This document shows, piece by piece, positions 43,401 to 55,400 of a stretch of 64,000 bases of DNA. The notes beneath the pieces are model-generated. The model did not search any database and was not told the origin of the DNA. It saw only the letters and a program-made list of their open reading frames with translations. The translations under genes and the position numbers were made by a program. Each line of letters starts with the position of its first letter. Within the stretch, counting starts at the first letter, position 1. Source of the stretch: Cordylochernes scorpioides (taxonomy: Eukaryota > Arthropoda > Arachnida > Pseudoscorpiones > Chernetidae); the NCBI GenBank assembly GCA_030710605.1, contig CP092870.1:18328684-18392683 (forward strand). The letters run 5' to 3'.

Positions 43401-46400
43401 CTAAAGGGTTTTATATAGGCCAAGTATCTGCTGGGCTTCATCATTGTGGTGCAGGCTGTACCTCAAAAATTTGTTCCAAGAGGTTTCCTGAGCAATCAAG
43501 AAATAGGTGTTTAAGGCCAAATTTGCATAAATATGCTATTCATGCTAAAAAAAATATGACATATCCTGTCTACTGACATAAGCATTCCGAGCTTTTATAC
43601 TATGCTCGTGCAGCTTACTGCAATGCCTTACTTCATTGGCTTCTCTCTCAACTTGTGATCATATATAATGGCAAAATTTACAAAATAAAGTTTTAACACA
43701 GTTTTACCTTCTTCCATTGAGTAGCTTGGGTCTCTTTAAAATTAGAATGTGTGCTCTAGTTCACCACTTATGGACTGAGAGAGTTTTCTTGCTGATACTG
43801 TACATATGAATGATTCCTGGTTATTTGGCTTCAGCCCCCCAATATTTATACCAATGTCTGTGTGTGGCAGTTGAGGGTGGGGGAGATGTGGCCCATCGCG
43901 CAGGGCTTACTGAGCAGCGGCAAGTGTCCACTCTGGCTGCGGGAGATGGCCCTGAGGCTGGGGGTGTTGGCTTCAGGCGCAGCGTGCTTGCTGGTGGCGC
44001 GGGTGTGGGTCATGGGGGCCCAGCCTGTCTTCACTAAGTAGGTTCCCACCTCCTGCCTCTTGCTCTTGACCTGAGTAATTTTCACTTCTGGACTGTGGTT
44101 TACTACAGCTTGTGTAGAAATCTACAAGAAAATAAGACCTAATCCAAATACATTAATAGTATGTGACGTTTCAGTAACATCTTTGGTACCATCATCAGAT
44201 AAAAGAATAAAATGAATTTATTGTTTTACCTGATGATTGTAACAAACGCTGTAGCAATAATCTATAATCCAAATTGTGTATTATCACTGTGTAGAATTCA
44301 AAAGTAAAAGCATTTGATGACATTTATTTTGAGAAAGATTTTTATTTAATATCAACATCACCTGAGAAATGAAGCTATTGCGGAGGTGTCAGTAGTGACG
44401 AGCTAATATTAGGGATTCTCACCGTTAGTACTCACCAGTATAAAAATCAGGATAAGTTTTTTCATCCATCCCCAGGATGTAAAAATTGGTTCCTTTGACC
44501 ACTTAATAGATAAGGAGATATACTGAGTTTGTCCGATGGCTATTTTTAACATAATAAAGAAACTTATTGCACTTATCCAGATTTTATATTGTGTTTTTCT
44601 ACTTTTTCAATTACTCCAGAAATATTTAGTCATAACTCACCAGGCTGCTGCATTCAAATTGCTGAAAATTATTTTTAAAAAATACTGCTTCTTCTATATA
44701 TAAAAAAAAAGATTTCTGTTTGATTTTTGATCATCTTGAGGATTATGCTATGGTAATGCAGTCGTGGTTAAAAAATCTTGAAACTATAATATTAAATTTT
44801 AATATCTATATATATAAAAATGAATGTTTGTATGTTTGTTTGTTTGTATGTGTCCTCTGTATACAAATTTGCAGTAGTTCACTAATTCAAACCAAAATTT
44901 CCATACATAGGTAAAAAAATACGGGGAAGACGATAGGCTATTTTAAAAAAATATATAAATCAATTATTAAAACTATATATTCAAATTATTCTACTTAGCT
45001 CGCGAGCAGCGCCTCTAGCGGTGAAGATGGGAGGTAATATCAGCTGACCTAATGTACATGTAAAGTTTGGAGCGGGACATTTCACAAGAGTGACATCCAC
45101 GGCGCCAATTTATAATTGTAACAAATAGTGTTTGAATAAAACATTTAATCGGGTAAACCCGGGCGTTGCCCGGGTCATTCGTCTAGTAACCTATATATTT
45201 TTTTCAAAGACTAAATCCAAATAGTGTGTGATGTTTCGAGAAAAGCATTGTTTCCCAAACCTCACACGCTATTTATTTGAATTTGGTCTTATTACCTTGT
45301 GTTTAAGGCATCTCCTGATCATGAAAAATTCTAATTGCTTTCAGCATCTATCTGAATAAATATCAATTCATTTCTAATTATTCCAGAATATTAGCCAACT
45401 GTATATACGTGTCAGGCTGAGTGTGGTGCAGACTGACAAAATCCTAGAGGCTTCCTAAATAAACCACTACTATTGATCCCAAGTGATGTTGACATAACAA
45501 GGTTCGACTGAATTAAGAGCTTTGGTAAACCACTTGAGGATTTTCAAGGACTTCTGTGAATGGAGTTCTGCAGTATTTTCTACAGCTGTGATTCCCAAAT
45601 GCTTCGTCTGGCAGAATGGTACTGGTCCACACAATATTTTAACTCTCCTTGGAGATTTTTACCTATCTCGTTATAATTATATTAATTATTTTTTTACTCA
45701 GAATATAAGGACACCTTAGCCAAAATCTTTTGTTCTCATCAGGTTTTAAATAAAACTATACATGCAGCAAAGCTTAAAAAATAATGGCATGTATATTCTG
45801 ACAAGGATAAAAGATCATTGTTAAAATGTGGATAAATCTTATCAAGTGCTGAAATTTCCTATAGTCTAATGAAATATAAATGCTTGCTAGGAAGCCTCTC
45901 TTATATAAAAGAATAAAATTGTTATTATTTATATATATAGTATACTAGCGGACGTACCTGGCTTTGCCCGGGTTTTACCCGAGTAAAGGTTTATCTAACG
46001 AACATTTGTTAAAACAATTCTCTATAAACTTATAAAAAAAATAATAGATATATTTTGATAATTTGAAACTCGTAAATTTGAATCTCTCGATAAATTGATC
46101 ATTTTTTCCCGGTCCCTGTGTGCCGTGTCATCCTGAATTTTGTCTTTCCTAATTTTCTACATTACAAAATCATCGTTTTATCTAGTGAACATTTTTTCCC
46201 GGTCCCTTGAAAAATACTCGATAAGCTGAATAAAAGCATGGTCGTTTATGGAAGATGGACGAAGTTCCCGGAGGTCATCTTGGGCAAGCCCCCGCGAGGC
46301 TTTTTTATTGTCTACTTTGCACAGCTGTGTCACCAACTCTGCCCCCGCGTGCCAGGACCTCTTGACCCCTCTGCCCCTCCGATTGGTCGGTGGGTACTTG

Positions 46401-49400
46401 GACTGTCCATCCGGCAGGCGGACGATTACATTCTCTCGACAGGGGGTAGGGCAGCCTATTTCCGTCGCAAGGTGGCGCTGCTTGCGAGTTAAACCACAAA
46501 TCTGCAAATAACTCTAAGGATATTGAAGATATTCAAGAATTTATTTTTCAGAAACCTTCCCAGTACTATACTAAATAACTTCCCAAAGTTTCATGGCGTT
46601 CCAATGAGTGGTTTGGTCAGGCATAAAGGACACACACACATACATTCATTTTTATATATGTCATAATTTGTACATAGCTAGATGCAAACCCGACCCAATA
46701 TGTATGCAATGTATGTTTTAAAGATATTAATAAAGAACAAGGCTTAACAAAATCTGGGAGAGAAGGCCTAAGAGGGAACAATCATTAGCAGGGTTTTATT
46801 ATCCCGGAACTCATAAAAATTGAGTTCAAAAACCTAGCACTTCCTGGTCAAGTCAGAACAAGTCCAAAGGACAAAGAAATTAGCAAAGACCAACCAGAAA
46901 GCAGCTCATTAGTCAAGGACCTATAGCGAGCTTACACGTCACGAATGTTCAGCCAATGAGCAATCAGAAGAGTTTTCTTCTTAAATCGAGAACACAAAAT
47001 AGTTAGTTAGGACCGGGACACCATCGAGTTAGGAGCTCGACACTATCGAGTTAGCACCTGGACCTTGGAGCCAATCCCATCTCCCCAAATCTCAGATAAG
47101 TCAAATGCTCAATCATGCAATAGAATAGTCGCTAGTCAACTTCGCTCAATTCCTCAAACTCCTTCTTCTCCCTAGATTGCAAGCCTCTTTCCAACCCAAT
47201 CAACCCTTTGTCCTCGTTATTTTCCCCTGTTGTGAACACCTGGCCACTCAGCATCAACGACTGCGCCAACACCTTCAACAATTATCAATCACATCAAAAC
47301 ATTTTGCACCCGTGTTCCCACACCCTTTAGTCGACAGGATATATGATGGAAAACAAACGAGATCGAGCAGCGAAGGACAACGGCAAGAATCTAGTGGAGA
47401 GGAAAGCGACACGACGCACCCTGACGGCAATTATTTTTCATTTTGGCTGCCGCCCTCCGAGGAGTAAACACGACGCAGCAAGAGAGGACGTATCGGACAC
47501 CCGGCGACGGGACAGCCGACGCCCGCGCCACCGCTGCAGGCCAAGGGCTGGACGGAGCTGCCTCCGACACGTGGCCGAACGACCTGATGCCGCCCGCCGA
47601 GGAGTCACCATCCACCATGCCGAATCCCTACACCAGTATCCGGAAAAACGCAAGTAGGTTGACTGTACCACCCCAACAAGTTCGACATTCGAACACAAGG
47701 GCAGTGCAAATGGCCCAAAATCAACCCACGCGACCAAAGGCAGTGCAAATGGCCCAAATCCGGCACGCCAGGCATCCCACGCAGCCATCCCAATCCAGAG
47801 ACACACCAGCCGGGCCGACTTTTCGAGACTGAGGTAGGCTCTCCACCCTTTGACGTAAAAAAATTGACACTGGAACTGTTTTTGACCCCTGATCTACCAT
47901 GCACCTTTTTAATTGACCCAGACACAAGTTCGAATATAGTGCCCTATCATGTGTATAAAATGTTAAAAATTCACCTTCCTAAGCTAAATTTAAAAGAACA
48001 ATCTATAGAGCTACAGACTCTCAACGGTCTTGCCACAACCATAGGAAAAATTGCATTCCCACTAACCATAGGTAAAATATCCAGAAAAGAGAATTTCCAC
48101 GTGGTGGAGACATCACTGCCATTTGGAATTCTCAGCGTAAATACTCTTTATCATTTCAAATTAGTAATAGATTTTAACAACGGCACTATTTTCCAACTTG
48201 GCGTCCCATTGTCCAACTCTACCTATCACTTTAACCATGTACCAAATGAATGCACGTACTGGGTATGCCAAAACATGTCCCAAAGGACTTGCACTGCACC
48301 CAAATCTTTCACACATGGCAACCATTGCGTGCATCCATTGAATAAAACACAATTATCTACATGCCACCAATCTAATCAAGCACCACACAACTTTTTTACT
48401 AAGGTCAATTGCCTTTACTATATGTCCTCAACTCACAAGGCCACAACGGCTTCAACGTGCAACAACAATGCACAAGGCGCGTCCATCCCACAGGACAGCT
48501 CGCACAACTACCACACAAAGCTCATAAGTAACCACACTTCGTCACAAAACAATCACGCATGTGTACACCGCAACAACCATGACACTAACAACAGTACACA
48601 GACAATATCCATCCAACAGGACGGCTTTCACACTAAAAACACACGCATCCATACGTCGTCACACAACGGTAACACGCACAACCAGCACAACAAGCACGAC
48701 ACTCACACCAAAAGACGACAACAACAAGGAAACACATGCACAACCATTAATAACACAACCACCCCGTCTACACAAAACACGGAAAAAATTCACGTCACCA
48801 AACAACCACACAATCGAAAAACATTGCGATCTTTCTTAAAGCGCTGTGAACGCTTATAAAAAGTTCATCCCAGACCACGCCCGCTTACGGACTCCACTTG
48901 TCAACCTTCTAAAAAGGGATGTCATGTGGATCTGGGATGACGAATGCCAGAAAGCGTTCACTAGCCTGAAAGAAACCTTACAACACACCCCACATTACAC
49001 CTTTACCAAGAAGGTCTGCCATGCCAGGTGTACTGTAACCCCTCAACACTCGGCATTGCAGGCGTTCTCAAACAGGTCTACCCTGATGGGAAGACATACA
49101 CAGTCCAGCATTTCAGCCGCTCTCTGCGTGCTCACGAGCGAAGTTACTCAAACTCTGAACTACAATGCCTAGCCATTGTGGAAAGTGTGGATAATTTCCG
49201 CGCCTGTCTAATGGGCAGAAAGTTTACAATACTTTCTGACCATCCCGCATTGCAGTGGTTGAAAGGGATCAAAGTCCCGTCAGGCAGATTGTTTCGGTGG
49301 AGATTAAGGCTGTCAAGATACGAATATGAGGTCTGTAGCATAAATGGAGTACAACAATATGAAATGGGCGTCATAACTCGTATCCCATTTTGTGGCTTTT

Positions 49401-52400
49401 TAGATGCGTCACTCATAAAGAGCCATCAGTCTCCCCATCGGGAAAATCTTGCTTGACTATGGATCACAATGGACTGCATACCGTCTCCCGAAAAGGCGTA
49501 ACTAAAACTATAGTTCCAAATTCACTCACAGCCAGACTTCTTAAGTCCGTCCATACCCAACATCACCATCCAAACATCTCAAAGATGACGAGACTCATCT
49601 CTTCACAATATTATTGGCAGAACATGACACAAGACATCGCAAAACAGGTAAAAACCTATCCCACCTGCCGATTCGCCAGAAGTATCGATGAATCCAACCA
49701 ACCTCCACATAAAGACACCGATACAACCCACAGAAATAAACAAAATTCGTACACAAAACGTACCACACACACAAAACAAACAATAACAAATTTCAACATC
49801 TAAGACAGAGAAACGATTGCACATTTCCACTTAAACCACCTATAACCAACATTTCTTTAACAGAACCATTGATCACCAAACAGGTGAACTGCGAACCTGA
49901 CAATCATTTAAATCTTACCATGTTGTCCAAAAAACGATCCACGCCATTCTCCAACGATAACAAGAAATGCGACATAGAACAGCCACAATTAATAAATAAA
50001 GTCCCAATAGATATCCCAGAGCCACAATTTATAGCACCAATATGGGAGAAGATGTGTCGATACCCCATTTTTCACCTGATTTTTGTTATTTGTCTACTAT
50101 CTCTACCCTATGGACTCGTTCCATTCTTATCCATCGTTCACATGCTAATTTATACCCTATCTTCTCATAGAATTTTCCAACTGCAAGAGGCAGTCTTCCA
50201 TATAGGAAATTCCATCTTCCATGTAGGCCAAGCACTTGTAAAACTCCTAGGTATTCTAGGGGACATTCTCGCTGAAAATCTAGACAAACTCAGAGGAAAT
50301 AGAATCAACTAAAAAGAAAACCGAGGCCGAAGAGAGAATCCCCAATTCCATTAGAACACGTATAGAACCATTAGAAAAAATTCAATTAGAAAGGACCATT
50401 AGACGTGCAAAAATCAATCAAGAGGTAGGAAGTGGGAGAAGGACCGCTACCCGGCACTACCATAAAACTCCGCCATTTGCAAATAGAGGGTGGGTAGATT
50501 TAGACTGGATCTTGTTTTCTCCACACGCCCCCCCCCCCCCCTGCTTCCGGTTTCTAATTACCGTGGGCCCCCTCGACTAACAACTAAATTGAGGTCACGC
50601 GCTGTGGACGGTCTCTAAGTGTCGTCCAGTTTGGATTCTAGTTTGAGCTACATATCGACTTTTACAAAAAAAAAAACACAATTCAATTACATTATCACAA
50701 CAGATTTAAGACGTTACCGACACCTCCAAATGAGTTCACATTTCTATTCTTATTATTCTTTACAGACCTCCAAAAAAACGTTACATTTTCCACACCTAGA
50801 CACCCCAGATCTTAGACGTTTAAAAAAAAAAAACAACATCACAACCCATGCACAACACGCAGATCTCAAGGTCAAATATGAACAAAAACATGCAAATTGC
50901 CACTTAAAATGTTAGGAAAAATTTAGGTAACTAAGCTTCCGAGCTTACGTTTTCTTCCGAAAGGAGTAAACAACCTGTTAGAAGGATCGAGGACTCTCCT
51001 CGGATCCTGTATTCAAAGTTTGATTTAAGTACCGACACCCGATATAATAAAGTGGATATTGGGCGAGCACATCTTAAGTGCCCTAGGGAATTGCATAAAA
51101 ATCCCTAGAACGCATTAAGGCTCGAGACACATTAACATACAACATTCGGCATTGAGATCTCAAAATACAACACGACACAAGACAAAAGGCACACGAAAGG
51201 TTAATTAGATTCCCATGTCTCCTGTATACATAATATTAATTCGCAATTGGGACAGATCACGTTTCTACCCAAGTGTCGCAACAGAAAAGACAAAAAATCT
51301 GCAGGGTATAAGTAATTGATTGCGAGAACTAGATTGTGGCATGTAGATACAAAGCAAGTTGCGGACCTCGCTATACATTTTCTTTATTATATATCATTCA
51401 TTTACATTATTTTCTTATATTAAAATCAAAATACTTGATCCAATTTATCATTTTTCTAATTCAATTTCTTATCACTTATTTTAGCAATTATTTACCATTT
51501 TATTTACCACCTCTTTATTTTTGTCATATTTCCATTTTTATCAACGAAAACTCATTGGTTTTCGGTTAAATTTAGACATTAGGGTATCCTTTAATTTACA
51601 AAAACCTTTTTCATTTTTCTTTTTTTTTTTTTACCATGCAACCAAGCATTCAACTTTGATTTCGTTCAACTTTTATTTTTATTTTTATTTTTGATTTCTC
51701 AAAAGACCTAATGAAACCCCCTCGATTTCCATTCCCAATCTCGAGTAGAATAGTAATTAGGCAATTTTTCTTTTTTTTCCTCACCATGCAACAAAGCATT
51801 TTTTTTTCTCACCATGCAACAAGGCATTTTTCTTTTTTTTTTCATGCAACCAAGCCTTCACTTTGATTTCATTCAACTCTTATTTTATTTTTATTTTGAT
51901 TTCTCAAAAGACCTCATGAAAATCCCTCGACTTCCATTCCCAATTTCGAGTAGAATAGTAATTAGGCATTTCTCTTTTCCCACTATGTACCATAGTATTC
52001 ATTTTTATGTCTTACCATTACAATTTTTGATTTCTATTAATTATACGCAAGCTATATATCATTAATACCATTCTCTTTTATCTTTTATATCCTTACCAAT
52101 GCTTGTATATAACCTCTCTATAACCAATTAATTTTCACACAAAATAATTTTTTTCCTCACTCAGGCTAAACCCCTTCGTAAATTCTTCACATGTAGGGGG
52201 CGCATCTGTCATAATTTGTACATAGCTGGATGCAAACTCGACCCAATATGTATGCAATGTATGTTTTAAAGATTTTAATAAAGAACATGGCTTAACAAAA
52301 TCTGGGAGAGAAGGCCTAAGAGGGAACAATCATTAGCAGGGTTTTATTATCCCGGAACTCATAAAAATCGAGTTCAAAAACCTAGCACTTCCTGTTCAAG

Positions 52401-55400
52401 TCAGAACAAGTCCAAAGAACAAAGAAATTAGCAAAGACCAACCAGAAAGCAGCTTATTAATCATGGACCTATAGCGAGCTTACACGTCACGAATGTTCAG
52501 CCAATGAGCAATCAGAAGAGTTTTCTTCTTAAATCGAGAACACAAAATAGTTAGTTAGGACCGGGACACCATCAAGTTAGGAGCTCGACACCATCGAGTT
52601 AGCACCTGGACCTTGGAGCCAATCCCATCTCCCCAAATCTCAGATAAGTCAAATGCTCAATCATGCAATAGAATAGTCGCTAGTCAACTTCGCTCAATTC
52701 CTCAAACTCCTTCTTCTCCCTAGATTGCAAGCCTCTTTCCAACCCAATCAACCCTTTGTCCTCATTATTTTCCCCTGTTGTGAACACCTGACCACTCAGC
52801 ATCAACGACTGCGCCAACACCTTCAACAATTATCAATCACATCAAAACATTTTGCACCCGTGTTCCCACATATATATATAGATGTGGTACCTGCCATGAT
52901 AATCATCAAGTGTATATGTCAGGTTTGACAACCCCGCGGCAGCAGCGGAGTTCCCTGCCCGCCACCTGACCTATGCCTTCCTCCTGCCCCTCAATGCCTG
53001 GCTGCTGCTGTTCCCATGGCATCTCTGCTGTGACTGGACCATGGGCACTGTGCTGCTGGTGGAGTCTGTGGCCGACCCCCGCAACCTGGCCACCCTGGCC
53101 TTCCTGCTGGTCTTGGGGGCCATGGTCTGGCAGGGGGCCTTCTCTCCTGACCCCCCGGCCCCTCCTCTTCTCATGGTACACTTCCAGTGTATAGATGTGC
53201 GGGGGGATATAAGACAGACTTTGTTTTGACAACAACCCTCTTCTATTGTGGCAGAAATTTGAATACAGTAAAACTTCTCTATAGCGAACCCCAATGGGAC
53301 TGAACTTGTGATTCACTTTAACCTTGGTTTGTTATAGCCATAGTTCACATATTATGGAATAAAAATAGGGATTTTTTCTTCTTCTTTCTCATTATAAAGG
53401 AAGGTTTGCTATATCCAGGGTTTGTTTTAGTGGGTTTACATTGTCAATAAGAGAACATTTGCTTCAGACTAATGGGAACACTTCATTTGATGAAATATAC
53501 TCACTTTTATGGATAGCTCTGCATGAAATCCAAACCTTTTGGAAGAATATAGCAGGCAAAGTGTAATATATAATGAAAGAAAATTGAGAAAAAACCAACT
53601 CCCATTAATGCTACCATACTGAAGTGTTCAGAAAGACACAATGGTGGCAGCATTGCTACTGTGAATGCCCTTCTGAAATTATGTTCTAGTTAATAATTCT
53701 CAATATTAGGTTACAATCTTGCAGCTTTTCCGTCGCCAATTGCTTTCTCATGTATATCTTGCTAACTTTATGATAAGGAGCACAATTTTGGATTATAGAT
53801 TAGAAATGACATTCAGTCTAATGATGATAGCAACTTGTTACCAAAATGTCATGTAGAGATTGTTTAACTAAAGCAAGAAACTTGTCCTTATGTATTGTCA
53901 CATCATTCATTTGGTCTTATTACCTTGTGAACTTTTACTTATTTTAACAATTAAAGTGGAGCCTAGTTATAATAACAACATGGTTATAACATTCTAAAGT
54001 GATTAACCATGGTCATAACAACAGAATGGTAATGACAACATCAAATCTTGGTACCAAGGGCTTAGCTATACTCTGTACCATCAATCTCAGCCCAAGTTTA
54101 GTTCATCCCTGTGACTCAGGGTCTGGCTCTACTTGTGCTGCCCTTCCTGCCAGCCTCCAATGTGTTCTTCCCCGTGGGCTTCGTGGTGGCGGAGCGGGTG
54201 CTGTACTCTCCCTCCATGGGCTTCTGCCTGCTGGTGGCCTATGGGGCTCAGCTGTTGGGGGAGCGGCTGGGCAGCCTGCAGCGCTACCTGCTTCCTTGGG
54301 CCTTTCTGTTGCTGCTCTCCCTCCATGCCCTGCGTACTTTTGTTCGCAACTGGGACTGGTGAGTGCCCACCCTCTCTCTCCTTAGTTTGCTACAATTGTC
54401 ACAGAAGGATAAATGTCTTGTGTGAACCAGGGAGTCTGAGCACACCATCTTCATGGCAGGGCTGAAGGTCAACCAGAACAATGCCAAGCTCTACAACAAC
54501 GTGGGCCATGCTCTGGAAAGCCAGGGACAATTTGAGCAGGCCCTAGAGTACTTCCTTAAAGCCTCTGAGTGAGTTTCTTGTTGTCTCGGAGGGACCAACT
54601 CTGTCAGTACATATTCCTAGAGCTTTTGTACTGTAGAGTCTTCCATTAGTGACAAATGTACAACTTTGGCAGAATGAGTTTTTACTGATCTTAGTTCATT
54701 AACTTTGGTTAGAAAATATTTATGACCCATGTTTAAGACCTAAGAGATAGGGGTTAAAATTTATGCTATACAAATCTCTGAATAGTACACTACACAGGCA
54801 AGAGAAACATTGCACCAGATACATTATCGCATGATGTTTTTATAAAATAGATATGAGAGACATGGAAAACTTTGACTTAGCGGAAAATGAATACTTTATA
54901 TGAATTGTCAAAAACACAAAGATGATGTCGGGGGCCGACTGATAACAGGTGAGAATAGGGATAGTTTCAACAAGGTGTGCTCGGATTGCAGGATGACCTT
55001 TTCTCTGCTGGTCATTCTTCCATGGAGTTAGACCTCTTACAGTCAAACCCACAACCAGGTTTGGCCACCATGACTCACCAAGTCCAAAATGATGAGTTTA
55101 GAAATAAAACTTGTGGGGATGAATTAACTTCTCAATGCTTTATTCCACACCAGTGTGTTGGTCAATAATTGGTTTGCAAAGGATATCAAGTGGACATTTG
55201 GTGATGGGATATCATCAATGATGTCTATTTAACTCTCACTAATTAAACCAACCTTTGGATATTCATTTGAACAATAGGAATAATTAATACAAGGTAATAA
55301 CGCACCATCTGAAAACATTATAACGTGAATGTTTCTCTTCACACATAAATCAAACTTTTCTACTGTCCTTACTGCGATGAAAAAATATATTGGGAAGGCT

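Larger units (their letters stand above)
46659..52870 (+). mobile_element. Decayed Gypsy-type LTR retrotransposon nested in Helitron H5
   Basis: 664-bp LTRs (46659-47322, 52207-52870) and TATA on both sides. The body retains protease, RT thumb/connection, RNase H and integrase zinc regions out of frame with each other; the RT palm and integrase core are missing. A membrane-protein-like ORF follows. Differences between the LTRs (for example GCTAGATG versus GCTGGATG) point to moderate age. Confidence 0.87.
45945..52882 (-). mobile_element. Helitron H5, split by a Gypsy element
   Basis: The 3' end CTAGCGGACGTACCTGGCTT with hairpin CCTGGCTTTGCCCGGG is at the left and preceded by A. The body runs to CATTCATTTTTATATA at 46658 and its 5' terminus TATATATATAGA resumes at 52871-52882, followed by T. 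The intervening 46659-52870 is the LTR element. H5 lies in TMTC3 intron 6, ending 40 bp before exon 7. Confidence 0.82.

Noticed and set aside
43810-44037. 75-codon ORF overlapping TMTC3 exon 6
   Set aside because: It is in a different frame from the one that joins exons 5 and 7; the correct frame gives [12 protein letters not shown]...PVFT.
47391-47927. Minus-strand ORFs opposite the Gypsy gag region
   Set aside because: Overlap the GC-rich leader in the wrong strand and lack any motif.
52906-53316. 136- and 107-codon minus ORFs opposite TMTC3 exon 7
   Set aside because: Antisense shadows of a GC-rich coding exon.
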